Assembly (NCBI GenBank): GCA_025666215.1
Contig: CP102593.1
Location: 3,547,001-3,611,000 of the forward strand
Reading direction: 5' to 3'
Source of the DNA: Xanthomonas campestris pv. phormiicola
GTDB taxonomy: Bacteria; Pseudomonadota; Gammaproteobacteria; Xanthomonadales; Xanthomonadaceae
Length of the DNA stretch: 64,000 nt
Shown: piece after piece, positions 43,558 through 51,989 of the stretch
Layout: every line of letters starts with the position of its first letter
How positions within the stretch are numbered: the stretch's first letter is position 1
The notes under the pieces: generated by a model
Told to the model about the DNA's origin: nothing
Databases searched by the model: none
What the model saw: the letters and a program-made list of their open reading frames with translations, nothing else
Position numbers and translations under genes: made by a program

Positions 43558-44454
43558 AGCCAGAAACCGCTGCAACCGCGGCACCACGAAGTCCAGGAAC
43601 ACGCGTACGCGCTGCGGCAAGCGCGGGCCGCCGCGATAGAGCGCGTGGATCTCCTCGCTATCGCCTTCCACCGCGTCCTGCAGCACTTCCACCAGCCGGC
43701 CCGCGGCCAGATCGTCGCGCACGTGATAATCGCCCAGCCGCGCCAGGCCGATGCCGGCGACGGCCATACGCCGCACCGTTTCGCCGTTGTTGGCGAGCAG
43801 CGCGCCCTGCACCGTGCGATCGACGATGCGGCCGCTGTGCGCGAGCGGCCACACCGGTGCGGCGCGGCGGAAATTGAAGCCCAGGCAGCTGTGCCGCGAC
43901 AGCGCGTCGATGCTGCGCGGCGTGCCGTGGCGCGCCAGGTACGCCGGCGCGGCGACGATCTTGCGCTGCGCCACGCCGACATGCCGCGCCATCATGCTCG
44001 AATCCTGCAAGGCGCCGACGCGGAACGCGACGTCGGTGCGATCCAGGTACAGATCGACCATCTCGTCGGACAGCGAAAGATCGACCACGATCTGCGGATG
44101 CGCCTGCCAGAACGCCGGCAGCAGCGGCTCCAGGCCGAGAATGCCGAACGCCACCGACGCATTCACCCGCACGCTGCCGCCGGCGCTGGCCGCGCCGCGG
44201 CCGAGGTCGCGCTCCACGTCGTCGAGTTCGGCGAGCAGCGACAGGCTGCGCTCGTAGTAGACCTGGCCCTCGGCGGTCAGCGACAGGCGCCGGGTCGAAC
44301 GCTCGAGCAGGCGCACGCCCAGGCGGGTCTCGACGCGACCGATCAGCTTGCTGACCGTGGACGGGGTCATGCGCAGCAGGCGTGCCGCCGCAGAGAAACT
44401 GCCGGCATCCACGACCCGCAGGAACACCTGCATTTCGCCGGCCCGATTGTCCAT
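43492..44454 (-). CDS. LysR-type regulator divergent from SDR
   Basis: A 320-residue LysR-family regulator. The winged helix is at 4-60 (FLRVVDAGSFSAAARLLRM, STVSKLIGRVETRLGVRLLE) and the effector domain follows. ATG 44454 (MDNRAGEM) is preferred to 44481 because the dyad at 44465-44483 covers the upstream segment. Residues about 300-312 (GRDPGVGILDSSS) are read from the heptamer repeat, so the tail may be added sequence. It is divergent from the SDR at 44733, probably its target. Confidence 0.9.
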   Translation of the reverse strand: MDNRAGEMQVFLRVVDAGSFSAAARLLRMTPSTVSKLIGRVETRLGVRLLERSTRRLSLTAEGQVYYERSLSLLAELDDVERDLGRGAASAGGSVRVNASVAFGILGLEPLLPAFWQAHPQIVVDLSLSDEMVDLYLDRTDVAFRVGALQDSSMMARHVGVAQRKIVAAPAYLARHGTPRSIDALSRHSCLGFNFRRAAPVWPLAHSGRIVDRTVQGALLANNGETVRRMAVAGIGLARLGDYHVRDDLAAGRLVEVLQDAVEGDSEEIHALYRGGPRLPQRVRVFLDFVVPRLQRFLAGRDPGVGILDSSSFATDVVPR

Positions 44455-44464
44455 TGCGCCCAAC

Positions 44465-44483
44465 CTGTGAATTCGCTTCACAG
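44465..44483. promoter_or_regulatory. Perfect dyad CTGTGAA-N5-TTCACAG
   Basis: A 7-bp perfect inverted repeat just upstream of the LysR start, containing a T-N11-A pattern as favoured by LysR proteins. It resembles a Clp/CRP site (TGTGA/TCACA) but the spacer is 7, not 6. Most likely the LysR autoregulatory operator. Confidence 0.5.
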
Positions 44484-44486
44484 ATC

Positions 44487-44530
44487 ATAGGCCGGCGCGA
44501 CGCATTATCAAATCCGTCGCCGCGGCCTAT
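44487..44530. promoter_or_regulatory. Long dyad around an AT-rich core in the LysR/SDR spacer
   Basis: Two 16-bp arms (14 of 16 complementary, starting ATAGGCCG) flank CATTATCAAATC. It lies next to the previous dyad, in the divergent region, and could be a second operator or a promoter core for either gene. Confidence 0.45.
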
Positions 44531-44732
44531 CGTGGCCCGTACCGGCCGAGTTGTATGCCGAAGTCTTCCACCAGGACGCATCGGCAATGCAGCGAGCGCC
44601 CATGGCTCTGCTGGCGGCAGCGCACGCGCCGGGCCCGTGGCCGCCGCGCGCAGCGCGCGCCGCGCCCCGTCTTTTCCGCCGGATGCGGCCAGCGCCGCAC
44701 CGCTTCCCTCTCTCTCACCGAAGGATGCCCTC

Positions 44733-45512
44733 ATGGATCTGCAACTCCACGGCAAGACCGTTCTGGTCACCGGCGCCACCGCCGGCATCGGCCTGGCCAT
44801 CGCCCGCACGCTCGCCGCCGAAGGCGCCGAGCTGATCATCTGCGGCCGCAACCAGGCCACTCTGGACACTGCCGCCGCCAGCATCGGCGGCAACGTGCGC
44901 TGCGTGCTGGCCGACCCGGCGACCGCGCAAGGCGCCGCGGCGCTCACCGCCGCGCTGCCGCAGGTCGATGTGCTGGTCAACAACCTGGGCATCTACGAAT
45001 CCAAGGAATTCGGCGAAATCAGCGATGCGGACTGGCTGCGCTTCTTCGAAGTCAACGTCCTGAGCGGCGCGCGCCTGGCCCGGCACTACCTGCCCGGCAT
45101 GCTCGCGCACGACTGGGGCCGGATCATCTTCATCTCCAGCGAAAGCGCGGTGCTGGTGCCGCCCAACATGATCCACTACGGCATGACCAAGACCGCGCAG
45201 CTGGCCATTTCGCGCGGCCTGGCGGCGACCACCAAGGGCACCCGCGTCACCGTCAATGCGGTGCTGCCCGGCACCACGCGCTCGGCCGGCATCGAGGCGT
45301 TCATGCGCAGCGTCGCCAGCGATCCGGACATGCCGCCCGAGGCGATGGAGCGCGAGTATTTCGCCAAGGAACGCGCCAGCTCGCTGATCCAGCGCATGAT
45401 CGAGCCCGAAGAGGTCGCCAGCCTGGTCGCCTACGTGGCCAGTCCGCTGTCGGCGGCGACCAATGGCGCGGCGCTGCGCGTGGATGGCGGCATCACCCCG
45501 ACCATCGTGTGA
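44733..45512 (+). CDS. SDR family oxidoreductase
   Basis: A 259-residue short-chain dehydrogenase/reductase. The cofactor motif is TGATAGIG (residues 14-21), NNLG appears at about 88, and the catalytic Ser and YGMTK (Tyr and Lys near 150) are present. The ending NGAALRVDGGI is family-typical. AAGGA lies 8 nt before the ATG. The Tyr-x3-Lys pair supports an active reductase, NAD(P) preference unclear. Probably controlled by the divergent LysR protein. Confidence 0.92.
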   Translation: MDLQLHGKTVLVTGATAGIGLAIARTLAAEGAELIICGRNQATLDTAAASIGGNVRCVLADPATAQGAAALTAALPQVDVLVNNLGIYESKEFGEISDADWLRFFEVNVLSGARLARHYLPGMLAHDWGRIIFISSESAVLVPPNMIHYGMTKTAQLAISRGLAATTKGTRVTVNAVLPGTTRSAGIEAFMRSVASDPDMPPEAMEREYFAKERASSLIQRMIEPEEVASLVAYVASPLSAATNGAALRVDGGITPTIV

Positions 45513-45684
45513 GCCGCGGCGCGGCGTGTGTGCAGCGGCAATGGATCGGTCCGCAGCAGTGCCACGTTCACAGGCGAGGTCCGCTGCGCCCTGTGCAATT
45601 CGCGGCGCGGCGCATCGTGTCCGCGCACGCCGCACGCCGTTTTTCGCGCACGCCGAGGGGTGACAAGCGTGGCGGTGCCGGCGG

Positions 45685-46221
45685 CTACCAGATCAGGTCG
45701 TCCGGCACCTGGAAGCGGCTGTAGTACGCGTCGTCCTCGTCGCTGGCCGCCGGCGCGGCCTGGGTGGTGTCGAGCACGATCGCGGCCGGATCGCGGCTGG
45801 CCACCTTCTCCACCACTGCGCGCGGGATCGCCGCGTAGCCGGCATCCAGGCGCGCGATCGCCGCCGCGCCGCCGATCAGCTGCGCGCGCAGCGCCGCATC
45901 CACCCGCAAGCGCTGGATCTTGCCGGCGTCGGTGAAGTGGTAGTCGATGTCGCCATCAGCCTTGAGCTTGTGCTGATCGATCAGTTGCCGCGCCTGCGCG
46001 CGCTGCTCCTGCGCCCGCACCTGCGCATTGCGCTCGGCGGCCAGCGCGCGGTCGCGCTCCACCCGTTCCAGCCGCAGCCGCTCGCTCTGCAACTGCTCGG
46101 CGCTGGGCGGCGGCGGCGCCTTGCCATGGCGCGCCTTGGCCTGCTCGCGCGCGACCTGCGCCACCTGGTTCTTCTTCACCAGGCCGGCCTTGAGCAGTTG
46201 TTCCTGCAGGGGATTGCGCAT
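45685..46221 (-). CDS. DUF2058 (YaiL-like) protein
   Basis: A 178-residue protein of DUF2058. The family opening MRNPLQEQLLKAGLVKKNQVAQV is clear, followed by a long charged coiled-coil stretch (about 40-85) and the GDIDYHFTDAGKIQRLRVD and IPRAVVEKVASRDP blocks. Described as nucleoprotein/polynucleotide-associated, but no activity is proven. ATG 46221 is set by the family start and GGA 8 nt upstream. Confidence 0.9.
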   Translation of the reverse strand: MRNPLQEQLLKAGLVKKNQVAQVAREQAKARHGKAPPPPSAEQLQSERLRLERVERDRALAAERNAQVRAQEQRAQARQLIDQHKLKADGDIDYHFTDAGKIQRLRVDAALRAQLIGGAAAIARLDAGYAAIPRAVVEKVASRDPAAIVLDTTQAAPAASDEDDAYYSRFQVPDDLIW

Positions 46222-46345
46222 CGGGAAAATCCAGTCGATCCAAGACGTTGGCCGGCATGATACCCGCTGCGGCCGGGTCCCGGCCGCGGCCCCGTGGCGG
46301 CGCCAACGGCTCGTCCCGGCGGCCACGGCGCGCTATCGTGGCGCC

Positions 46346-46852
46346 ATGCAAGCGCTGAAATACCTCGCCGGCTATCCGCCGCATGTGCAGGACCAGGTCC
46401 GCGAACTGATCGCGCGCGATCGCCTCGGCGAATGGCTGCGCAAGCGCTACGACACGCCCAATCCGGTCCGCAACGACCGCCAGCTGTACGCCTACACGCT
46501 GGCCCTGAAGGACCGCCACATGCGCAGCTCCGAGCCGCTGCACAAGGTGATCTACGACAACCGGTTGCAGGCGGTGAAGCACGCGCTCGGCACCCACACC
46601 AGCGTCTCGCGGGTGCAGGGCAGCCGGCTCAAGGCCAGCCGCGAGATCCGCATCGCCGGGGTGTTCCGCGACGCGCCGGCGGCGTTCCTGCAGATGATCG
46701 TGGCGCACGAACTGGCGCATCTGAAGGAAAGCGCGCACAACAAGCCGTTCTACCAGCTGTGCACGCACATGGCGCCGGACTACCACCAGCTGGAATTCGA
46801 TCTGCGCCTGTACCTGACCCAGCTCGATCTGGCCGGCACCGTCGACCGCTGA
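46346..46852 (+). CDS. YgjP-like M48-related metallopeptidase
   Basis: A 168-residue protein of the DUF45/YgjP family. The zinc motif HELAHL with a downstream His is present (VAHELAHLKESAHNKPF) and the C-terminal YLTQLDLAGT is usual. Smaller than YgjP of E. coli (167-ish), so the length is normal. No signal peptide. Peptidase activity is predicted, not shown. Confidence 0.88.
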   Translation: MQALKYLAGYPPHVQDQVRELIARDRLGEWLRKRYDTPNPVRNDRQLYAYTLALKDRHMRSSEPLHKVIYDNRLQAVKHALGTHTSVSRVQGSRLKASREIRIAGVFRDAPAAFLQMIVAHELAHLKESAHNKPFYQLCTHMAPDYHQLEFDLRLYLTQLDLAGTVDR

Positions 46853-46922
46853 GCGGCGCCGCGCATGGCAGTGCGGTGACGGCTGCACGTACACTGCCCT
46901 GCCCTGATCGCCGAGCCATTCG

Positions 46923-47633
46923 ATGTCCGCCCCTACCCGCCTCGACAAATACGTGGCCGCCATGCTGCCGTGCTCGCGCAGCGAAGCGCAGCAGTACATC
47001 GAGGGCGGCTGGGTCAGCGTGGACGGGGTGGTGGTCGAGGAACCGCAGGCGGCGGTGACCACGCAGCAGGTGACCCTGGCCGCCGACGCGCAGCTGGGGC
47101 CGGTCGAGCCGGCCACCCTGCTGCTGCACAAGCCGGCCGGGCTGGGCCTGGACGCCGCCCTGGCCCTGGTCACGCCCGCTACACGCAGCGACCTGGACAT
47201 GGCCGACGTGCGCGTGCTGAAGCGCCACTTCCTGCGCCTGAACGCGCCGCTGCCGCTGGAAGACGCCGCCAGCGGTCTGCTGGTGCTGAGCCAGGACGGC
47301 CGCGTGCTGCGCCGCCTGACCGAGGACGCGACCTCGATCGAACAGGAATTCGTGGTCGAGGTGCGCGGCGAACTGAAGCCTTACGGCATGCTGCGGCTGG
47401 CGCACGGCCTGGTCTACCGGCAGCGCAGCCTGCCGCCGTGCAAGGTCAGCTGGCAGAACGAGGACCGCCTGCGCTTCGCGATCAAGCACGTGCAGCCCGG
47501 GCAGCTGCAGCACATGTGCGCCGAGGTCGGGCTGGAAGCGATCAGCCTGCGGCGCCTGCGCGTGGGCCGCATTCCGTTGGGCAAGCTGGCACCGGGCGAA
47601 TGGCGTTATCTGCCCGGCGGCGAGCGCTTCTGA
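46923..47633 (+). CDS. rRNA pseudouridine synthase, RsuA/RluF family
   Basis: A 236-residue pseudouridine synthase with an N-terminal S4 RNA-binding domain (RLDKYVAAMLPCSRSEAQQY) and a catalytic domain holding the Asp in PLEDAASGLLVLSQDGRV, in place of the family RLDxxTxGL. LRRLRVGRIPLGKLAPGEWR is the C-terminal signature. Length and order fit the RsuA/RluB/RluF group; the exact rRNA base cannot be told. Cytoplasmic. Confidence 0.9.
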   Translation: MSAPTRLDKYVAAMLPCSRSEAQQYIEGGWVSVDGVVVEEPQAAVTTQQVTLAADAQLGPVEPATLLLHKPAGLGLDAALALVTPATRSDLDMADVRVLKRHFLRLNAPLPLEDAASGLLVLSQDGRVLRRLTEDATSIEQEFVVEVRGELKPYGMLRLAHGLVYRQRSLPPCKVSWQNEDRLRFAIKHVQPGQLQHMCAEVGLEAISLRRLRVGRIPLGKLAPGEWRYLPGGERF

Positions 47634-47794
47634 GCGATAACGGTCAGGACGGATGCTGCGCTAGCACAGCGCGCTTACGCATTCGCGCCGTCTCGCACAA
47701 CTGGGCCTGGTCGCGCAAAGTCCCCCTGTCTTGCGGCCTATTGCGCGGCTCGCCGCCGGCGGCAGACACTCGCCGCGGGCACAAGGGGACCGAC

Positions 47795-48892
47795 ATGATC
47801 GCAACGATTCTGGCAGCGGCGCTGGCGTTGGCGCCGACCGATGCTGCCGTGGCGCAAGCCGACCTGCAGTTCGCCGCTGCGCGCATCGCCGCCGATCATC
47901 CTGGCCTGGCTCCCGGCGTGGATCCAGCGCTGGCCGCGCAGGCGCGGCAGGCGGCGCGCGCGGCGCAGGCCCAGGCGCGGCGCATCGTCGATCGTGCCGG
48001 CTATGCCCAGGTCATGCAGGCCTATGTCGCCTCGTTCGGCGACCCGCATGTCGCGATCGAGCTGGCCTCGCCCGACACCGCCGCCGCGAGCGCACCCGCA
48101 CCCGCACCCGACACCGCCGCGCAGGGCGCATTCGAACACCTCACGCCGACGGCCTGGAAGCTGACCCTGCCGACCTTCTATGCAGGCGATCCCGGCTTCG
48201 AAACGACGCAGGCCGCGATCTCCGCGGCGGCGGACGCGCTGCGCCAGCACACGCCCGCCCTGCTGATCCTGGACCTGCGCGGCAACGGCGGCGGCGGCGC
48301 GGCGCCCGGCGATGCGGTGCTGGCCGCGATCTGGGGCGAGCAGGCGCTGCCCGCGCTGGACCGCCGCCGCGCCAGCGCCTCGCTGTGGCGGGTCTCCGAC
48401 GGCGTGATCGACAACCTGCAGACACGCCGCGCGCGGATCGCCGCGCGCTATCCGCAGGAACTGCCCGGCTTCGACCGCTTGCTGGACGGCCTGCGCGCGG
48501 CGCAACGCCAGGGAGAGGCGCTGTTTCGCGACCCGCTGCCGAGCGCGGCCGGCGGTACCCCGCCGCGCGGCGGCCCGGCACGCATCGTCGCGATCACCGA
48601 TGGCGCCTGCATCAGCGCCTGCCTGGATTTCATGGACCGGCTGCTGGAAGGTCCCGGCGTGGAGCAGGTCGGCCAGCCGACCGGCGCCGACACGCTCTAT
48701 ACCGAAGTGGAAAGCGTGCCGTTGCCGAGCGGACGCGCGACGTTGCTGCTGCCGATGCAGCGCCTGCAGGGGCGCCAGCGCGGCGCGATGCAGGCCTATG
48801 CGCCGCATGTGTACCTCGCCGACGACGCGGCGGTGAGCGCCTGGGTGCGCCGCGAAGTGGCCGCGGTGTCGCCCGCCAACGGCGCGCCCTAG
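47795..48892 (+). CDS. S41-like peptidase, possibly degenerate
   Basis: A 365-residue protein with an N-terminal signal-like helix (MIATILAAALALAPTDAAVA), so exported, then the S41 fold: GDPHVAIELAS, ALLILDLRGNGGGG and ITDGACISACLDFMDRL, whose Ser is in the nucleophile position. The general-base Lys of tail-specific proteases is not evident, so it may use another base or be inactive. No PDZ domain. AAGGGG is upstream of the ATG. Single gene. Confidence 0.8.
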   Translation: MIATILAAALALAPTDAAVAQADLQFAAARIAADHPGLAPGVDPALAAQARQAARAAQAQARRIVDRAGYAQVMQAYVASFGDPHVAIELASPDTAAASAPAPAPDTAAQGAFEHLTPTAWKLTLPTFYAGDPGFETTQAAISAAADALRQHTPALLILDLRGNGGGGAAPGDAVLAAIWGEQALPALDRRRASASLWRVSDGVIDNLQTRRARIAARYPQELPGFDRLLDGLRAAQRQGEALFRDPLPSAAGGTPPRGGPARIVAITDGACISACLDFMDRLLEGPGVEQVGQPTGADTLYTEVESVPLPSGRATLLLPMQRLQGRQRGAMQAYAPHVYLADDAAVSAWVRREVAAVSPANGAP

Positions 48893-49001
48893 CGCCTTGG
48901 CACGATCGCGATCGGCTGATCCGGCTGCGCCGAACGCCTGGCCGCGGCAACGCTCAAGGCATGTCATCGCTCCACGAGCAGGTGCTGTTGCGTGACACGC
49001 C

Positions 49002-49805
49002 CTACGGCTGCGCCAACGCGCGCTCCACCGCCTGCTGCGCCAACGGCGCCATCAGCGCGTAGCCGGCGGCGGTGGGATGCACGCCGTCGTTGGCCAGGGC
49101 CTTGTCCAGGCCGCCCTGGCGATTGCGCATCTTGCCGTGGTAGTCCAGGTACACCGCGCCATGGCTGCGTGCGTACTGCTCGATCCAGGCATTGAGCGCG
49201 CGGATCTTTTCCGCCGGCTGCAGCCCCGGCCGCCACGGGTAGTCGCTGACCGGCAGCACCGACGCCAGCACCAGCTTGATGTGGTTGGCCTGCGCCAGCT
49301 CGGCCATCGAGCGCAGGTTGTCCTCGATCATGCGCTGCGTGGACAGGCCGGTGTTGCCGGCCAGGTCGTTGGTGCCGGCCAGGATCACCACGGCCGCCGG
49401 CTTCAGGTCGATGACGTCCTGGCGAAAGCGCACCAGCATCTGCGCGGTGGTCTGCCCGGAAATGCCGCGATTGACGTAGGGCTTGCCGGGGAAGAACTTG
49501 GCGCCCTCGCTACGCCCCCACATGTCGGTGATCGAATCGCCGTAGAACACCACGCGCCGCTCGCCCGCGGCCGGCGGCGCCAGCGCGGCGTTGTCGGCGC
49601 GATAGCGATTGAGCTGCGCCCAGTCCAGCAGGCGCTGCTGCAGTTCGGCCACGTCCTTGGCCTGCAGCGTGTCCGGCGCCTGCGTGTACAGCGCGTCCAC
49701 CTTGCCCTGCAACGCGTCGGCGGCAGGCGCGGCGGTCTGCGCGAACGCAGGATGGGCGACACTCAGGCACAGCGACAACAGTGCGGCACGCGACAAGGGC
49801 TTCAC
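49002..49805 (-). CDS. Exported SGNH/GDSL esterase
   Basis: A 267-residue secreted SGNH hydrolase. Signal peptide with cleavage at AFA near residue 22; then GDSITDMW (block I), GISGQTTAQM (block II), GTNDLAG (block III) and DGVHPTAAGY (block V) with Asp and His. It probably deacylates a carbohydrate or lipid ester in the periplasm. Divergent from no gene; a repeat fragment lies upstream. Confidence 0.9.
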   Translation of the reverse strand: MKPLSRAALLSLCLSVAHPAFAQTAAPAADALQGKVDALYTQAPDTLQAKDVAELQQRLLDWAQLNRYRADNAALAPPAAGERRVVFYGDSITDMWGRSEGAKFFPGKPYVNRGISGQTTAQMLVRFRQDVIDLKPAAVVILAGTNDLAGNTGLSTQRMIEDNLRSMAELAQANHIKLVLASVLPVSDYPWRPGLQPAEKIRALNAWIEQYARSHGAVYLDYHGKMRNRQGGLDKALANDGVHPTAAGYALMAPLAQQAVERALAQP

Positions 49806-49967
49806 GATCCACCTCCAGCTCGGGGAAACGCGTCACCCTAATCCAAATCGTGCGCCTGCGCGCGGGTCGGTGGCTTGGGCGGTGTGCGCGGCATTGGCGA
49901 TGCGGCGTTACCCGCGGTTTCTGCGCACGGGGCTCGCCCGTAATCTCGCCTCGGCGATGCTGCGCCC

Positions 49968-50007
49968 GTCCCCTCACCCCAACTCCTCTCCCGTGGGGAG
50001 AGGGGCT
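49968..50007. repeat. Fragment of the CTCTCCC...GAGAGGGG repeat
   Basis: Contains CCCTCACCCCAACTCCTCTC and a short inverted pair (CTCTCCC/GGGAGAG). It is the same family as 9999-10307 but only the 3' part, in the gap between the esterase and the kinase gene. Confidence 0.7.
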
Positions 50008-50044
50008 TCAGCGCTGCTGCTGGCAGCGCTCAGGCCGGCTTCGC

Positions 50045-51181
50045 TCAGTTGCTGGCGGCCGCCTGCCGCGGCAGCGTCGCCAGGAAACGGGTGCCATCCT
50101 GCTGCGACGAGCTGACGTCGATGCGGCCGCCATGCGCCGCGACGATCCTGTCGACGATGTACAGGCCCAGGCCCAGATTCGCGCCGGCGACCTGCGGCGT
50201 GCCGTCGGCGTGCGCGGTCGTGGTCAACGGCTCGAACACCGAGTCCAGCATCGCGGCGGGAATCGGTGGCCCCAGGTTGTGCACGCTCAGGCCCACCTCG
50301 TCCGCCGCCAGGCCGTTCAATGCGATCGTGATTTGCTGATCGCGGCTACCGTACTTCAATGCGTTGTTCAGCAGGTTCGCGATCACCCGGCGCAACCGCA
50401 TCGCGTCCCAGCTGCCGTGCAGATCGCCGACCGTGATCACCTGCATCGCCCGTTTCGGATAGATCGTGGCCATCTCGTCGACGACGTCCTGGGCCAGCGC
50501 CTGCAGGCTGGCCGCTTGCGGGCGCACCGGGATGGACACGCCCAGCTTGTCGCCGGTGAAGTCCATCAGGTCGTCCAGGATCGCCTTCATCTGCATGGCG
50601 CTGCGCAGCAACACGCGCGCCTGCGGCGCCTGGGCCTCGCCCTGCCCCAGCATCAGTTCGGCGCAGCTCATCACCGCCGACAACGGCCCGCGCAGGTCGT
50701 GGCCCAGGATGCCCATGAACAGGTGCTGGGTCTGCTCCACGCTCTCCACGAAGGCGCGCACCGAATCGGCCAGGATCTGGTCCAGCGCCTCGTTGAAGCG
50801 GCTCATGTCCGGCACATCCTGCGCGCCCGGCGTATGTTCGGATCGGCTCCACAGGCGCATCACGCTGGCGCGCAGCGCGCGGAATTCCGACACCAGCTGC
50901 ATCATGCCGAAGCCGTGCCTGACCCGTTGCCGGGCATGCAGGCTCGCGGCGCCGTCGGTCTCGAATTCTTCCGACCCGGCGTCCAGCGACCTGAGCCGCA
51001 ACTCCGTCGCGCTCATCGGCGCGCGCATGTCGGCGACGATTTCGGCCAGCAATTGCGCGGCATGATCGCGCAACTGGGAAGAGTTCATCGCCTCGCCTTC
51101 CGCACCGCGCGTGCGCGCGAACGCCATCCAGTCGTTGCACAGCGGCTCGATGTTCGCCTCGATGAAATCGGCCAACTTCAT
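50045..51181 (-). CDS. RsbRD-N sensor histidine kinase
   Basis: A 378-residue soluble kinase. The N-terminal part (about 1-140) matches the RsbRD-like N-terminal domain (helical sensor fold). The dimerisation/phosphoacceptor domain has MGILGHDLRGPLSAVM with the His near 170, and the ATPase has ANLLNNALKYG, VHNLGPPIP and GLGLYIVDRIVAAHGG. No response regulator is nearby, so it is an orphan. GGGAG lies 8 nt before ATG 51181; the frame before that is low-complexity. Confidence 0.9.
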   Translation of the reverse strand: MKLADFIEANIEPLCNDWMAFARTRGAEGEAMNSSQLRDHAAQLLAEIVADMRAPMSATELRLRSLDAGSEEFETDGAASLHARQRVRHGFGMMQLVSEFRALRASVMRLWSRSEHTPGAQDVPDMSRFNEALDQILADSVRAFVESVEQTQHLFMGILGHDLRGPLSAVMSCAELMLGQGEAQAPQARVLLRSAMQMKAILDDLMDFTGDKLGVSIPVRPQAASLQALAQDVVDEMATIYPKRAMQVITVGDLHGSWDAMRLRRVIANLLNNALKYGSRDQQITIALNGLAADEVGLSVHNLGPPIPAAMLDSVFEPLTTTAHADGTPQVAGANLGLGLYIVDRIVAAHGGRIDVSSSQQDGTRFLATLPRQAAASN

Positions 51182-51989
51182 GCGGCCACTCCCGCAATCG
51201 GGGCGCCGTGCCGCAGCCGCCGTGCGCGCGCATTCGCCGCGGGCATGCGCCTTGTGCCGCTTGCCGCCGTCGCCGCGCGGCCTTCCAAGCAAAGCGTCCC
51301 CATCACGTCATTCCCAAGCGTCGATGCGCCAGCTTAAACATTCCCGGTGAGATCCGTACACCTGCGCCCTGCCGGCACCGGCCGCAAGGCGCTGCCCTGC
51401 GCGACGCCGCGGTCCGGCTTTCGCGGTGGCGACACAGCGCGCAACCGCTGAACGGAACGCCTGTTGTGCGGCGCCGGTGCGGCGCTGCGCACGGCCGTGC
51501 CGATTCTGGAATCGCGCATGCGCGCAGCGGCGAGCGCCGCGGACAGACACCCGCACGCGGCATACGCCAGGCACGCGACGCGCAAACTGTCACCGAAGCG
51601 CCATACGGCAGCGCCCGTTCTGGCCGATCGCGGGCCTGGCGGCGCGCCAATTCCCGGCATTCAGTCGCCGCTCATGCGCCAACGACGGCTCTGTATCGGC
51701 ACGCATGGCGCGCACCGGAAATGCCCGCACGCCGCATGCCGGACGCACAAGCCATTGCCCTGCAAGGGACAGGGGCCCATGCCCAAGCGCGCATGTCCCG
51801 GCATGCCGGCCATCGGCAATGCATGCATTTGCGACACGTTGCCACGCGGCCGATTGTTTTTCGCTATCCATGCAACCTTTTCGCTTGCCCTAACTTTTTT
51901 GTACGTACATGACATGCGCCGTTTCCCGTTCCTACCATTGCGCCGGTAGTGAAGGGGGGGTCCCCACTCCAAGCCCCGAAGGACACCGC
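51182..51989. other. 810-bp gap, PIP-box-like site, no gene
   Basis: No gene is supported; open frames (such as 51208-51912) are shadows with skewed composition and no ribosome site. The last 150 bp is markedly AT-richer than its surroundings and holds a PIP-box-like site and the palindrome TGTACGTACA (51900-51909), so it is the promoter of the PQQ gene. Confidence 0.6.
51860..51884 (+). promoter_or_regulatory. PIP-box-like site TTCGC-N15-TTCGC
   Basis: Exact match to the plant-inducible promoter box of the Xanthomonas regulator HrpX: TTCGC, 15 bases, TTCGC. It is 106 bp upstream of the PQQ-propeller ATG. A YANNNT -10 element at the usual 30-32 bp downstream is missing; the nearest (TACCAT, 51933) is 48 bp away, which lowers confidence. 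Confidence 0.4.

Noticed and set aside
44466..44482. Clp/CRP site TGTGA...TCACA
   Set aside because: The spacer is 7, not the required 6; it fits a LysR dyad better.
51208..51912. 234-residue and other open frames before the PQQ gene
   Set aside because: No ribosome site, Arg/Pro/His-rich composition, and no family match that I recognise; they overlap the likely promoter.
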